From contig NC_092685.1 of NCBI RefSeq assembly GCF_964275005.1, forward strand, positions 28,884,682 through 28,948,681: a stretch of 64,000 nucleotides of DNA, given 5' to 3'. Under the pieces are notes generated by a model that was not told where the DNA came from, ran no database searches, and saw only the letters and a list, made by a program, of their open reading frames with translations. Both the position numbers and the translations under genes were made by a program. How positions within the stretch are numbered: the first letter of the stretch is position 1; the number at the start of each line of letters is the position of its first letter. Source of the DNA: Diadema setosum. Its lineage: Eukaryota > Echinodermata > Echinoidea > Diadematoida > Diadematidae. Of the stretch, positions 11,406-23,729 are shown piece after piece.

Positions 11406-11501
11406 ACTATCAGGTCAGTGTTCACGTCAAGCGTGATCCACATCGGGCGATCTTGCCGCATCGGATCGATCGCACGACATGGATGACACTGACCTGATAG
11501 T
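11406..11501. repeat. 96-bp foldback element
   Basis: The outer 16-bp arms ACTATCAGGTCAGTGT (11406-11421) and ACACTGACCTGATAGT (11486-11501) are perfectly inverted. An inner imperfect stem pairs ATCCACATCGGGCGATC with GATCGATCGCACGACATGGAT. Overall a long bulged hairpin, either a tiny MITE or a structured RNA. Confidence 0.7.
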
Positions 11502-13591
11502 TAACTTACTATATTATGATGGTGTTTGGCTGTTTCAAAACATAAATACAAAAATCATATGTAAAGTATATAAACTGACAAAATGAAAGCATCGTTCAAA
11601 ACCCTTATCATTTCAGCTCGATATCACTTTGAGCATGGATTCATATATGCACATGACGCTGTACTTTTTCTGTTGATGTATGAATACCTCATCAAATCAA
11701 CAGTTATGTGATGAGGTTATTAAAGCATTCATTAGTAGTCTTATGATTGTTATTTGAATACGATCATTTTACTTGTTGACATCATCAAAAGTTAAACCTT
11801 TTTTTGTAGTATATCTCATCCATTCCAGACTAACTATTGGCTAGATTTCAGTATGTGGTAGCTTATTCATTTTGCAGCAAGTGGAAGTAAACCAATCAAT
11901 AATCACATGATGTTTATCGCTTTTCAGATTTCAATAGCTTACACTTCCGCCTAGGTTGATGGTATTTCGTTTGTTTAGAGGAAAACTGATTATCGGTTTA
12001 GAAGAGAACCATCTTGTGGACGATTCATGACTGCATGTGTATAAGGATATTTGCCAGTTCCTTCAGCAAACTAGCATTCTTAATTAATGCCGCGTTAATA
12101 CACAATGTTCTTGGCAACCATCGTGCACGACAGCCTCGTTTCAGGTCAACCTAGAAAACGGGACTGACGTAAAACGGCGAGACGGGATAGGCAAACGTGA
12201 CAGGCCGCGATTGCCGTTGATCCCGTGTCAGATTTTAAACTGTCAAAAAAAAAAAAAAATGCCACGGCAGTCACGGTGCTACTGAGGAATCGACGGCACG
12301 TAATGGGCCGTAACAAAATTTGGAGGCGGTCCGTAGCGGGACGCAACGGAAACTATTGATAGTCTAGCCTGACCAGACGCCGTAAGAACAGCGTCTGGAT
12401 GATAGCTATAATAACTCACCGGGGCAAGGACTGGAACGAACAAGACTAGAATGTGGGGGGGGGGGGGGTAGGAAAATGCCTCATCTACCCACGGCGCACT
12501 GCGTTTCTGGCAAAATGTGGCCGCCGGGAACATGGTGAAAACGCAGCTTTAACTTGAGTCTTAGATTGTTACATTACTTCAGTTTCAACTCGTGAACTTT
12601 TTATTAGATCTCATAAGGGTTTAAAAATAAGTCTTCAACTGTTAAGAAAGAAAGAGAAAGCTTCGTTCTTCAGCTTAAACTCCTGCAAGATATGGGAATG
12701 GATGCTCCAGGATCAGGGTCGCTTCCAGAGATTTTATCCATGGTAACAATGAAGAACATATAGAACACATTGAAAACAATAGCTCAGATGGATATACAAT
12801 GTATATAGTGTGTATAGGTGTTACAAAAAACATTTCCCACTTTTTATCCTTAATAGTTCGAAAACTGTATATCACATAATACTGTCATTGATATGAACAA
12901 TGCTGAGTAGTGTACAGTTTAGTTTGAAGTGATTTGAATATGAAAGCCTAAATCAGTTTCATTAAATCCATGATTAATTTCAAAGTTAGGTTCCAGATTT
13001 TGGTCAAATTTTAATCCTCTGTATAAAACTTCAACTTTACGTAGGAACCAATGAATTATTGTGTGTGAGTGTGTGCTTACAATGACCCTGAACAATGGAC
13101 ATGAATACACGTACCACCTTTTCAGAGCTCTGCTCACTAGGCTTCTGGTCTCTTGCAGCAAGGCACATGAATGTTTACTGTATTAATAGGTCATTACGGA
13201 TTCACTGGGCACTGGTAGTCTGAATTCATGGTACAGGTTAAAATGCATGCACAGAAAAGAAAGTGAGCACATTAGCACGTGTTTCCATGTGCTTGCATAC
13301 ACTACATTTTGAGGTGAACAAAGATGTGTGATAGTGGAATTACTCATGAATAAATGATGAAGCATTCAAACCCTGGCCATTTTCTGGGTGTTAACCACAC
13401 ACTCCCATACACATCAACTGACACCTGCGCAAAGTTCAAATTTGTAGGTTTGAATATAGAACAAAATCTGTACCCTAACTTAAAACTTGATCTTGAATTA
13501 AATGAATATGATTTATGCTTTCATTGTTGAATTCCTCCAACAAAATTGTACGCTATTCAGCTATTGCTCATATCATTGTTAGTGTTTTCTG

Positions 13592-13669
<78 letters not shown>
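13592..13669. repeat. (TA)n microsatellite
   Basis: About 78 bp of TA with a single CA interruption. Confidence 0.95.
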
Positions 13670-13672
<3 letters not shown>

Positions 13673-13779
13673 CTATTAGGATCAAAAGTGGCAAATGTTT
13701 TTTTGTAACACCTGGTTCAGTAAAAGAACTTGGCCTTATAAACTGTAACCCAATACATCCCTGTTACTTGCATGGATGG

Positions 13780-14015
13780 GTTCCGCATCACTCTAATGGT
13801 ACTTACCGTACAGCTACGTTGTACAACGTTTACCTTGTAGGTTTGTAGCACAATGGTGCATGCAGCGTGGTGATCAGCAGTAAATGTGTATCGCTGCCAA
13901 AAGTTTTTAGCTGTCAAAATGCACAGGTAACTTCAGAGTGCACATGAAGTGCCTTTTGCTACTCAAAAGCATGAAACACGAACACGCCGAAGTCTCTGAT
14001 ATCAACTGTGGGGTG
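13780..14015. repeat. Interspersed repeat, copy A
   Basis: Shares with 47620-47835 an ordered series of blocks, including GTGATCAGCAGTAAATGTG, ATCGCTGCCAAAAGTTTTTA and GAACACGCCGAAG, with many substitutions. Same orientation, no coding sequence, class unknown. Confidence 0.5.
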
Positions 14016-14185
14016 TGGAGGACTGCAGACGTGAACCGGGATTTTTTACATGCAGCAGCCTTTACGATTCAATACATAATACAGTTGATTGACGGGGTGT
14101 GGTGTGTCACGGATGTGTACCCTCTAACACCGGTGGTGTGTTTATCGATAATCCACAAACCTCGAAACAGACCGAGAGACAAGGC

Positions 14186-14352
14186 CAGGGGCGGATCCAG
14201 GAATTCTGTAAGGGGGGGGGGGGGCGTAACTATTATTTTTGGTGCCACTTCCAGGTTTCATTTCATTTTTTCTTTTTATTTCTTTTGTTTTTAACGATCA
14301 CAATAAAGGGGGAGGCGTGCGCCTCTTGCGCCCCCCTCTGGATCCGCCACTG
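14186..14352. mobile_element. hAT-like MITE (CAGGGGCGGATCCAG ends)
   Basis: Left terminus CAGGGGCGGATCCAGGA and right terminus CTCTGGATCCGCCACTG are 17-bp imperfect inverted repeats. They bound 167 bp that include a 13-nt G tract near the left end and a GCGCCCCCCT block near the right end. CAGKGGCGGATCCAG termini are characteristic of hAT elements. The flanks (GACAAGGC and AATGCGTA) are not a recognisable 8-bp duplication. Confidence 0.7.
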
Positions 14353-16195
14353 AATGCGTAGGCATTGTGGGACCACCCCCAACACACACACACACACACC
14401 AAAAAATGATATCATCATCCGTTAGGGAGAAAAACATACTGTAAATATCGAAAAGTGCACTACAACTGAGGAAAAGAAAGAAACAAGCAAGCAAAGAAAG
14501 AGAGAAAGAAAGGAACGACACAATTGAATTGAAAGCTATGATGAATACAATCTCTTACTTGATATTATTTGCGATACAAGATAATCTTAATGTTCAAGTA
14601 GACTAATAAATTAGGATACAGTTGAATTAATACTTCGATCTCTAAACGTATTGTCTTCTAAAGGTGATTGCATCATGTGGGGCTATGGTGAACTACTACG
14701 GAGGTAATGAAATGAGTGTCCACAACTGCACAATATCACTTTTCTTTCTCGGGTTTTTCTCCTTGATTACTTCACATCGGAACCATTATCCAGTTCATTG
14801 AGATTTTTCAGGAAGTGATTTACGCAAAGTATGAATTATAGGTATGTAGGTACAGTTGATGCAATAATATACACACAACAACACAGTTCAATTTTCCATT
14901 TTGTTTTATGTTTCTCAGTCAACGAATCAAAATACTTTGTGGTATAAATACAACGTTTTCGTAATGCGCCATAGTTAAACCACCCTGTGGTGTATTGTAA
15001 AGCAAGAGGAGAAGTATACAATACAATCATCCTGTGTCCTTCAACATATTATAGATCATCGCTGCGGTATTATTCAACAAATATTAGTTTATAGCGATGT
15101 AAACATTTGCGTATTTGGAAGTGAGGAAATCTGTCTTTTTCTCCTTTTTTGGCTATGTTTTGCTTTCACAATTATTTCTATGAAATTTATATTCTGTACA
15201 AAACTCCACCGACGATCAACAATTCAGCGGAAAGGATATGAATTAGATATAGTTTGTGTGCCCGATTTTACTGGTTATTTCTTGAAGCCAACTTGACCAC
15301 GGAACTGCACATAGAGGCCTAAAGCTATAACTTAAGATAGTTTGCCTTTTGGACAAGTTCTCGAACAATGTCATCGTTTATCCCCATGTCACACAGTCCT
15401 CACAAGTGAGGACATGAAAATTTCGTCATAATAATGTGAGATTTTTCGGAAAGAAGAATACGTTACACATTTATGAAATTCTTGCGTATTACTCTTTCGT
15501 ATAACTCTTTAACAAATGCTCAACGTCGACCTTAACAAGCACTGACTTAATCACTGTTTTAGTAAAGCCATGATAAACACTGACCATTTTAGAGAGCGCT
15601 TATATTTGTCGATATATACGGCAATTTGACAATCAGTTGAAACACTACGATAATTAACAAAGACATAAAACATACATTTTAATCATTTGAACATTAAATG
15701 TCTCAACCTACAGAGAATATCTTACGGATGCATTACATTCATATAGGTGCACTATTTTATTCTTCTCTCACGTGAATATAAGCCCAATCACGAAATAATC
15801 CGTTATGCACCAAATGGATGAAACGAGAAATCGTGTTCACCAGGGCATCTTTTTTGTCATACATTGTATATCCATCCTATATCTATCCCAGTTTGATTTA
15901 AATGATACAAAGTCATTTCACAAATTTGACATAAAATTGAGTCACATATGTTCCACAAATTTGCAGCATAAAAATCATGATCATTATACAGCGATCTATA
16001 TAGATACCTTTCTATACACCAAAATTATTTTTAAAAATCTGTGCTAGGCAACTATAGCTCATTAAGACCTTCTGTCTACATGCATCTACCTTTTCCCCAA
16101 CACAATGATATTTATATTTCTAATACAGTATCAAGATTATCACTAATCATGTAATAGAAATCCTGAAAAGAACTCAAAAGGAGTGCTACAAGGGA

Positions 16196-19100
16196 TCACT
16201 CTTTGCCCTGCCTTGGTGTGATGATGACCTCGTAGGGGGTCAGGAGACGGCCCGCAGCCGTTTTTGGGATCATGTTCAGAAGGCTCTCATTCTCCTTGCC
16301 CGGTACCTTGGCGAAGGTGTAATTCTGACAAAACCAGGTGAAGATGAGAAAGAGGTCGGCCTTGGCTACCGCCTCTCCGAGACAGCTGCGGCGACCTGCC
16401 CCGAACGGCATGAAGCTGGGAGGGTGCTGGCGGACCGTGCCACTGTCATCCAAGAAATGTTCTGTGCAGGAGATCACAGTATATGTTACAAATGATATCC
16501 TTAGGTTAGCATAGTGGAATGTGTTATGGAAGCAAAATCATTTTCGAAGGGCTATTTGTGATAATATGTTAACTATTCAATGTTTGAACTGTTGGAAGGT
16601 AAGTCCCCCACCCCACCCCCACCCCCCCCCACCCCCACCCCCCCCCACCCCCCCCCCCCCAAAAAAAAATGCATTGCTTCTTAAATCTGCGCAGAAAGTA
16701 TTATTCTGCAGAAAAAATTCAACATGTTTACATTTATCTGTTTGTGTGTCTGTGTCCGTGTCTCATCTGTCTGCGATCGTCTCTCAGACCCCTTTGCATC
16801 TCTCAGCGAATATTGTCAAGGAAGATCAGCGTGAACTTGGCACGGTCGGTACGCCGCACTAGGCGACTCCACGCTAGCCCCGGTGTGATAACTGTTTTTG
16901 CTTAAAATACTTTCACGTCGGACTTGCGTGGAGTTGAGTAGTGTTGAGTACCAACTCACGTTGTACCTTTCGCTGTGGCTACGCCGGCCTAACGCAACAC
17001 TACGCAACACTAAGCATGTGAAAGCCTCTAGGACAACAAACCTGGTTTGAAGGAGTCTGGGTCATCCCATTCCTTGGGGTCAAAGTGCATTGAGTAAGTG
17101 TTGATCATGACAATGGCTCCTTTGGGAATGATGTAGCCATCTGAATGTGGGGACAGAACAGGAAGCTTTTTCATATTTTATCACAAGAGTAAAAGCAGTG
17201 AAACATGTCGATTTATCAAGGATATACGGAAATATGACCCCTACAGTCATTCCTCGAGTTTTCAAACAGTCCTAGCAGAATTATACCAGTGGTCTCCTAG
17301 CTACCCACGAATGATCTGTCATGTCTGCCAATCTCTTTGTCATTGCATATCACTTTAGTGATATATTCATAATACAACCATTCATTAATTTTGGACTTGA
17401 GTAGCTGCATATTTTGTCAAGATGAAAGGACGACATGATGGAACCATCGACAGGAAAAACGAGGAAAACACAGCTTTTCCTTAATTAATTCTGCAACACT
17501 CTCAGAATTCTACTTTAATCAATCATTAATCTGCCACTAAAGAAAAAAATCATTAGATGTTAAAGAGGCTCACTGGTAAGGTACATGATAAATAATGTTT
17601 ATGCTAGTGTTAGTTAAAAACACACTTAGCATAGCTGTCTGTATACTTTAATTTTTGACAGACACGACAGTTGTTCTGTTTTAAAGTGGAAAACAATCGG
17701 TAATATGAATAAACACAGAATTCCAATCGCGAACAGCCGAGCTGAGTTTCATGTGACCGCAATGTCACAAGGATGTGGTAATTCTGAACACAGTGATTGC
17801 GTAGTACATCCTGTTCATACAGCCAAAGAACATGAAAAGGATAGTCGCCCTTCAAAGCTGATTATACTCACGTAGTTCGGTGTCCTTGGTAGTGGCATGT
17901 GGGACAGCTATGGGAGCAATGCTGCTGTAGCGCAAGATTTCATAGAGAGTTGCCTCCGTGTAAGGAAGTGTGCCACGATCCTCAATGGTTGGTACACGCG
18001 TCTGGCCGATAACTGCATCAATTTCGTTCTGGATCTTCTTTTGGATATCCGGAAATTCCGCGAGAAGAGCAATGGCCCAGTACAGTGTTTCCACAGAAGT
18101 TTGGGTCCCAGCTGGAAATATATAAGACGATCAAGGGGGTAAGAAGATGAGAATGATACTTGAGAAATTGGTAACGCAACACAGAAACTCATCTGGGAAC
18201 CAAAGACTGAATCGCTCTATGAAAAAAAAAAGAGCAAAAACAAAACAAAACAAAAAACTCGCCTCCAAAGATGTCAGCAACGGTCTGGAAGACATGAGTG
18301 TCGGTCAGTTTCTCCACATTCTCACCCTCCTTTCTCGCATCGTCCTGGGCCTTCAGCATGAGGTGGTAGAAGTTATCAATGTTTTCTACAAGAGAAAGAG
18401 CGAGAGAAAAAAATCCAGGCCCAACAAAAGCTTCAATGGGCAACAGAATGACTTTCAATCTCTAAGCTCCCGTAATGATTCCTGCCATGTATCTCAGTTT
18501 TTATCATTTACACTCAAATATGCTCTAGGGACTCCCTGTCCATAGCGATTGCACGGAAATCCCTCGCATAGAAAAAGGGTAAATAGCCCAAATATAGGGG
18601 ATCATCTGAATGATGCGACCAGCGATCACATATGCTTTTTTTTTTTTTTTTTTTTTTGCTGGACGACCTTACTGTAATGTACAATTACTGCTCAATCCTT
18701 CAAGGAGCTTCAGTCAGCTAGACAGGCTAAACTTTTATTTTTTTTTTCAAGTAAGAATATCTTATGAGAAAAAAAAAAAACACACACCAAAGAATCTTGT
18801 TCAGGGTTATAATCCCAACGACCTTTTTGTCAGCTATTAACTCGAATGCCCCTTTTTAGGGCTCTCATCACACTGAGTAAGAAACGTCCCAGTTGTAGTG
18901 TCACTCATTTCTCAATACTATACTTGAAATAGCTCATTCTCACACAACAATGCACAAAAATAATAAAAATAAAAAATATGAATCAAATGTGAACATGTAA
19001 AACACTTAACTTAATAAAAACAAAAGTGAAATGGCACCAGAAAAGCTAATACAAAACCTGGATCATAAGTCTTCTCCGTCCCACTCAGTTGTTCCCTCAA

Positions 19101-22100
19101 AAACCCAAAGAATGTGTCAACTGTGTCGCGAAGCATCTTGGGTCCACTGGTAGGAAGATGCTTAGCCCAAGAGAAGAAGTCTGCAGCAAGGCCAAGACCG
19201 ATACCCTCATTCAGGTCGTCATTAATCTTCATCCAACCTGCGACTCTGGGGTCATCAAGGTCATACCTGGTATTTGCAGATGTAATGACCATTTGAAAGA
19301 AAAAAAAATGAAAGAATAAGTTTTAAAACCAAGAACTATAGCTGTTTGAAGTCGGCTCCATTCCAAGTTTTGGACGGATGACCTGTCTGCATTGGCACTT
19401 TTCTCTCAAAGTAGATTATCTTGAATTCATTGTTAATTTTCCACCATTTTTTCCCCTCCAAATATCTTATGCGCCAGAGATAATGACAACAAGTCCAGGT
19501 ACTGTAAATGACACATCTTTAAATCGGAGATCGGTTGTCCAGATGAATTATTCATGGTAACGGGAACTCCATCAATAAATACAATAATTTCAAATGAGAA
19601 ATCATACACGCTTTGGATATAATTCCCTTTGAAACACCTTGCATGTCATGTGTGAGCCACTACATACACTAGCACTCTTACACACACCTGGTATAGGCCC
19701 TATTTTGCACAGTGAAGAACACTGGTTAAAGTGTTAATCTGTCCCTCCTTTACCTACAAGACTGTAACATCGGGTGCATTAGTTTGCACCATTTGTAGTA
19801 CACTGACATGAATTGAGGTTTTACTTGAGGTTGTACTTGGAGAACAACAGTAATAGGTAATATGTTGATTTTCTTCTCAGACCAATGGCACACCATCTAC
19901 ATTCTATTCGTACCACTGTGAAACTCAGTTATAACACAACGTGTTCTGACATTATGTGAAGTAGATTGAAGAAACTATAATTCAGCTGTAAATTGAGAAA
20001 ATCGTGAAAATCAAAGCTTGCCTTTTTCCGAAACACATCTGTGAGAGGATGTTGTAGAGGAGAAGATTGAGGAGGATCTTTGGGTTGATTGGTTTGCTGC
20101 CGTTCTCACTCAGTGCCTTCTCCAGCTTGGGATACATGCTGGAGATCAGGTTCTGCAGAGGCTCCCCGGTAGCAAAATGTCTGTGACATGAAGAAGAGAA
20201 AGTAGCATTCAATAATCGTGAGCCAAAGGGCAAGTAATCATTATTTTGATGGTGTCGTGAGTGTCCAGTCACTGTCAGGTCAATGTCCAGTAAGATGACA
20301 GACTGGCTAACTGTGTGATGCATCTCTTTTGTAATGCTTGTGGAGCGAGGAGATACACAGATTTACCCACCCATCTAAGAATGTTCTGTTTGCTCTCGTT
20401 ATGTCCAGGCAAAGATTTGAATTGAAAAATAAAATTTATGGCTCACATTTACAAGCACATTTGTAAGTCATGTGACTCCTTCGTTAACCAAACAAACAAC
20501 CAAACAAACCAAACAAGATATGCACTAATGGGTTAGTAGCACAGGTATGTCATATAAAATGAACATGTTGCGCAAAACTCGGGGCAGGATAATATGTTTG
20601 TTTCAAAGAAAGATAAGAGTTATTTCCAACTTACCGCAGGGCTGTGTGAGCCAGCTTGCGATGAAGTTTCCAGGTTTCAGAGAAGGGTCCAAACACAATG
20701 TCTTTATAGCCTTCAGTGAATATCTCAACTGGCAATGAAGGAAAGTAGTTATGAAATACAGAATCAAACATTTAATATCAAGGCTAAATATACCCCCCCC
20801 CCCATAAAAAGCAAAAAACAACTCCCTCATAGAGAGGTAACAAGAATTCCTGCTTCATTTTTCTACATGTCGAAAAACTTTTAAATCAACTTGTACTATC
20901 AATTCCAGCTTAGTGAGTTTATGAGGTAATCATGGGACGGGAACAGTTCTCAACTGAGTTTCAGCTTTCCTGGCTTCCCGACACATTTATATTCAATACT
21001 TGCTGATTCTCATTTCTACATGTATATCTTTATCAGTTAACAGTTATATAAATAACAAGCACAGTGTATTGCTTTTCAACTTTGGCATAATTCTGTCACT
21101 CAATCGATTGAAAAAGTACATGTACCAACATCAAAATGGCTTGTCAAACAGAACATACTAATATGCCTTCAAATCTAAAGACCACGTATGCTATAAAGCT
21201 CCCTTAACAAATATTTCTTGGCCTTGTACAAAGCTTGTCAAAAATTAGTACCACACGTAAGTCCACTGGCTTTGGGCTCTTAAAAGTATACCAATTAGTG
21301 TTGCATGATGGGGAATGACAATATTGTGCCTGTTAGCGACAGTAATATGCGTTTACATTATGAACCGACAGTGGTGGATGAGAGATGTGTAACTTTGGAC
21401 ATGGATTTGTGTGACATTGGCTTCGGAGCTACTATTTGTGTTGTTGCTACTGTTGGACAAATATATACAGAAAATATAAAGAGAATTTCACACAATATGT
21501 TTTTTTTTTTTATGAAGAGTATAGGCTCCCATACATCTTCCCACTTGTAACTGACACATTTTGCAGGTATTATTAAGCCTGCCTTCCGAAACAGGTAAGC
21601 CAACAGCTCTTTCATTACTAAATATATGCTAGAAAATGAAAATTTATCTTAATTTTCTTTATATTCTTTGTACATAGTCGTTCAAACACGACGTCACAAA
21701 GTCTTGTCTTCTCATCCAGCCACGGTGATACTGAAACTTAAGAATTCATAACTTTTGAAGAGATAGTCCGTTTTTCATCACACTTGATTGATGTATTCCA
21801 CTCATTTTTTTGCTTATACTCACTCCACACATATATTTGGGTTTCACTTCCCTTTGAGTGAAGAGAGAGGTTTAGACTATGACCTATAGACATCAATGTT
21901 TGAACTCGCAATCAAACATCACGAGGGAAAAACAAATAAATTGTATCCATCATAACAGTATAGAGTTTGAACCGTGACTAACATTTTTTTCCTTCTGTTA
22001 AATCAGATGAGCCAAAGTAATAACTGGCCGGCTCCCACAAGACCATCGTACTGTACCTTATATTATGTATACATCCGATGAACCGTATTCTCTGCTTCCT

Positions 22101-23729
22101 ATATACGTTACAATCTACAGATTCAATTTAATCGGCTGCGCCTCATTGAATGGATCATTTCATCTTTCACCTCATAAAATATTATGTCCATATTACAATT
22201 ACAACAGTCATTGTCTGCGTAATGTGTATGAAATTAACATTAGATTATGTAAGGCAATGCAAAATCGCCAAAATATAACCATTCTTTGACTCATGTTTTG
22301 TTCTAGGGAACTTACGGGAGTAAAATTCTGGCCGTCCAGCAAAATCCACTCCTTGTTTGATGACAGCATCTTTGATGGCCTTTTGACCATTTAGAACTAC
22401 CATCCATCGTTCTCCAACCTTGAAACCAAAGATGTTGCCATAAACCTTGGCCCACTGTCCAAATACAATCTCTGGGCTGTTATTCATGGCTAGATACAAC
22501 CATTGTGAATCAAGAGGAGAGCAAACAAGTTAAAGTACAACCTTATCACACACATAGTCAAAGATAAACAATATTCCAAATGATGGTAGATGACAATGAC
22601 TTTCAAATAGAAATAAATCATTCAGCAAAAAACAGTATAAACAACAGAATCCTCAGTCAGATTCGCAAACTCCTAAAATGATTATATTGCCTTACAGCTT
22701 TTGTTTCAACACATTTTCTAATATACGAATAGAATCATTATTGTTGAAGTTACAGCAAAACCGTTCAAAGCTCATAATCTTAATCAACATTGTAGATACC
22801 TATAGGACATAAAAGCTATGAAATTTTCCTCTGGCAGACGTTCCTCCAAAGTGTACGGTAAATTCATTTTGTTTGTGATAGCTTTGTACTTCTTCAATTT
22901 TTCAACTACAGTAGAAAGCTAAACTCTATACCTCTATACCCCTAAAGATGTATGGAAAGATGTGATCAGTGATGTTTACAGAGCAACTTTTCATCTTCAC
23001 TACCTAACTAAAGTGATGGCACCAATAGGCTCTGATTTTAAACACTACAAAAATCATAGTTATTTTTGCTTTAGATATTAACTAAATAAGTTTGCCCAGT
23101 TTTTTTTTTCTTTTTTTTTACGATGCATGTACTGTATTATTTTGGAAAAGCTCGGGACAAAACTCAAAATATAGGTGACAAATGCCAAAACACACAAATG
23201 CTCTCAAATTCATGGGGAAATGAAGCATACAAGCATATCTCTTTGACTTTTTTGAACTGAGATGTCAACTTATATACAATCATAATGGACATTGTGCAAT
23301 TTTATGCATAATATACTAATGCCCAGTTTGGTCATTTGTTTCTGGTGCACGACATCGGGCTCATTTCAGTGGTCTAGCCTGATGTTTAATTGCAAGGCGC
23401 CAAAACTGCAGACACCAATGCACCAAGCAATATATTCAGAGATGTGTAACGCCTTGTTAGTGCCATCCTTGCTGGAAATAACTACAAATAGCAAACGGTC
23501 CATTAATTGTCTGGTCCTACTTACCAAAAATACTCCCCACGATCGGGAGTCCCCTCGGTCCCGGAGGAAAGCGGCGTGGTCTCTTCACTGACCAATAAGC
23601 CAGAGTTAAGGTGACCAGTCCAAGAGCTGCTGTGATGGTCAGACTATTAATCTGACGTACACTGGAAACCGTTCCTAGTATGTCTTTCATACTGGACATC
23701 TTCTGTATATTTATGATTGTTTGGAACAT
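16196..23729 (-). CDS. Cytochrome P450, CYP2 clan (CYP1/CYP17/CYP2-like), nine coding exons
   Basis: Coding exons on the minus strand: 23729-23525, 22489-22316, 20728-20635, 20180-20022, 19266-19058, 18385-18263, 18111-17872, 17140-17042, 16461-16196. The phases agree throughout (1,1,2,2,1,1,1,1), giving 522 residues. If the ATG at 23699 is used, 512. N-terminal membrane anchor about residues 29-48, then PPGPRGLP. Helix C WKLHR (146-150). CFGKRYDLDDP spans an exon junction. I-helix AGTQTS (322-327). ExxR is EILR (379-382). Then FKPEHF, and haem loop FGAGRRSCLG with Cys461. All catalytic landmarks are present, so it should be an ER-bound monooxygenase. The substrate is unknown; I-helix and ExxR contexts resemble CYP1/CYP17 and CYP2U. 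Introns after exons 4 and 6 use GC donors (AAG|GCAAGC and GGAG|GCGAGT). Reading frame and motif continuity require both. Confidence 0.93.
16605..16661. repeat. C-rich tract in the last P450 intron
   Basis: CCCCACCCC-type repeats of nearly 60 bp followed by an A run. G-quadruplex potential exists on the minus, transcribed-sense strand. Confidence 0.85.
16830..17020. repeat. GC-richer palindromic repeat fragment in the last P450 intron
   Basis: Contains GCGACTCCACGCTAG facing TTGCGTGGAGTTGAG, and GTAGTGTTGAGT facing ACGCAACACTACGCAACAC, so it is partly self-complementary. Probably a degraded DNA-transposon fragment within the intron. The ends are not defined. Confidence 0.35.
21690..21830. repeat. 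Arm fragment of the 52-kb TTAA MITE family
   Basis: Contains CTTCTCATCCAGCCACGG and AATTCATAACTTTTGAAGAG. It is alignable, with much divergence, with the right arm of the element at 52198-52748 (CTCCTCATCCGGCGG, GATTCATAACTTTTGCATCG). Lies in the second P450 intron. Confidence 0.45.

Larger units (their letters stand above)
10622..16195. other. Gene-free stretch between serpin 1 and the P450
   Basis: Contains the presumed untranslated first exon and promoter of serpin 1, not resolvable. The block at about 10960-11110 resembles 38565-38700 upstream of serpin 2 (shared CATTCGTGTCGTATT). Other repeats here are listed separately. A short perfect hairpin (CCAGACGC, 10-nt loop, GCGTCTGG) is at 12373-12398. 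A GC-richer block of unknown nature spans about 12125-12400. No other coding sequence was recognised. Confidence 0.6.
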
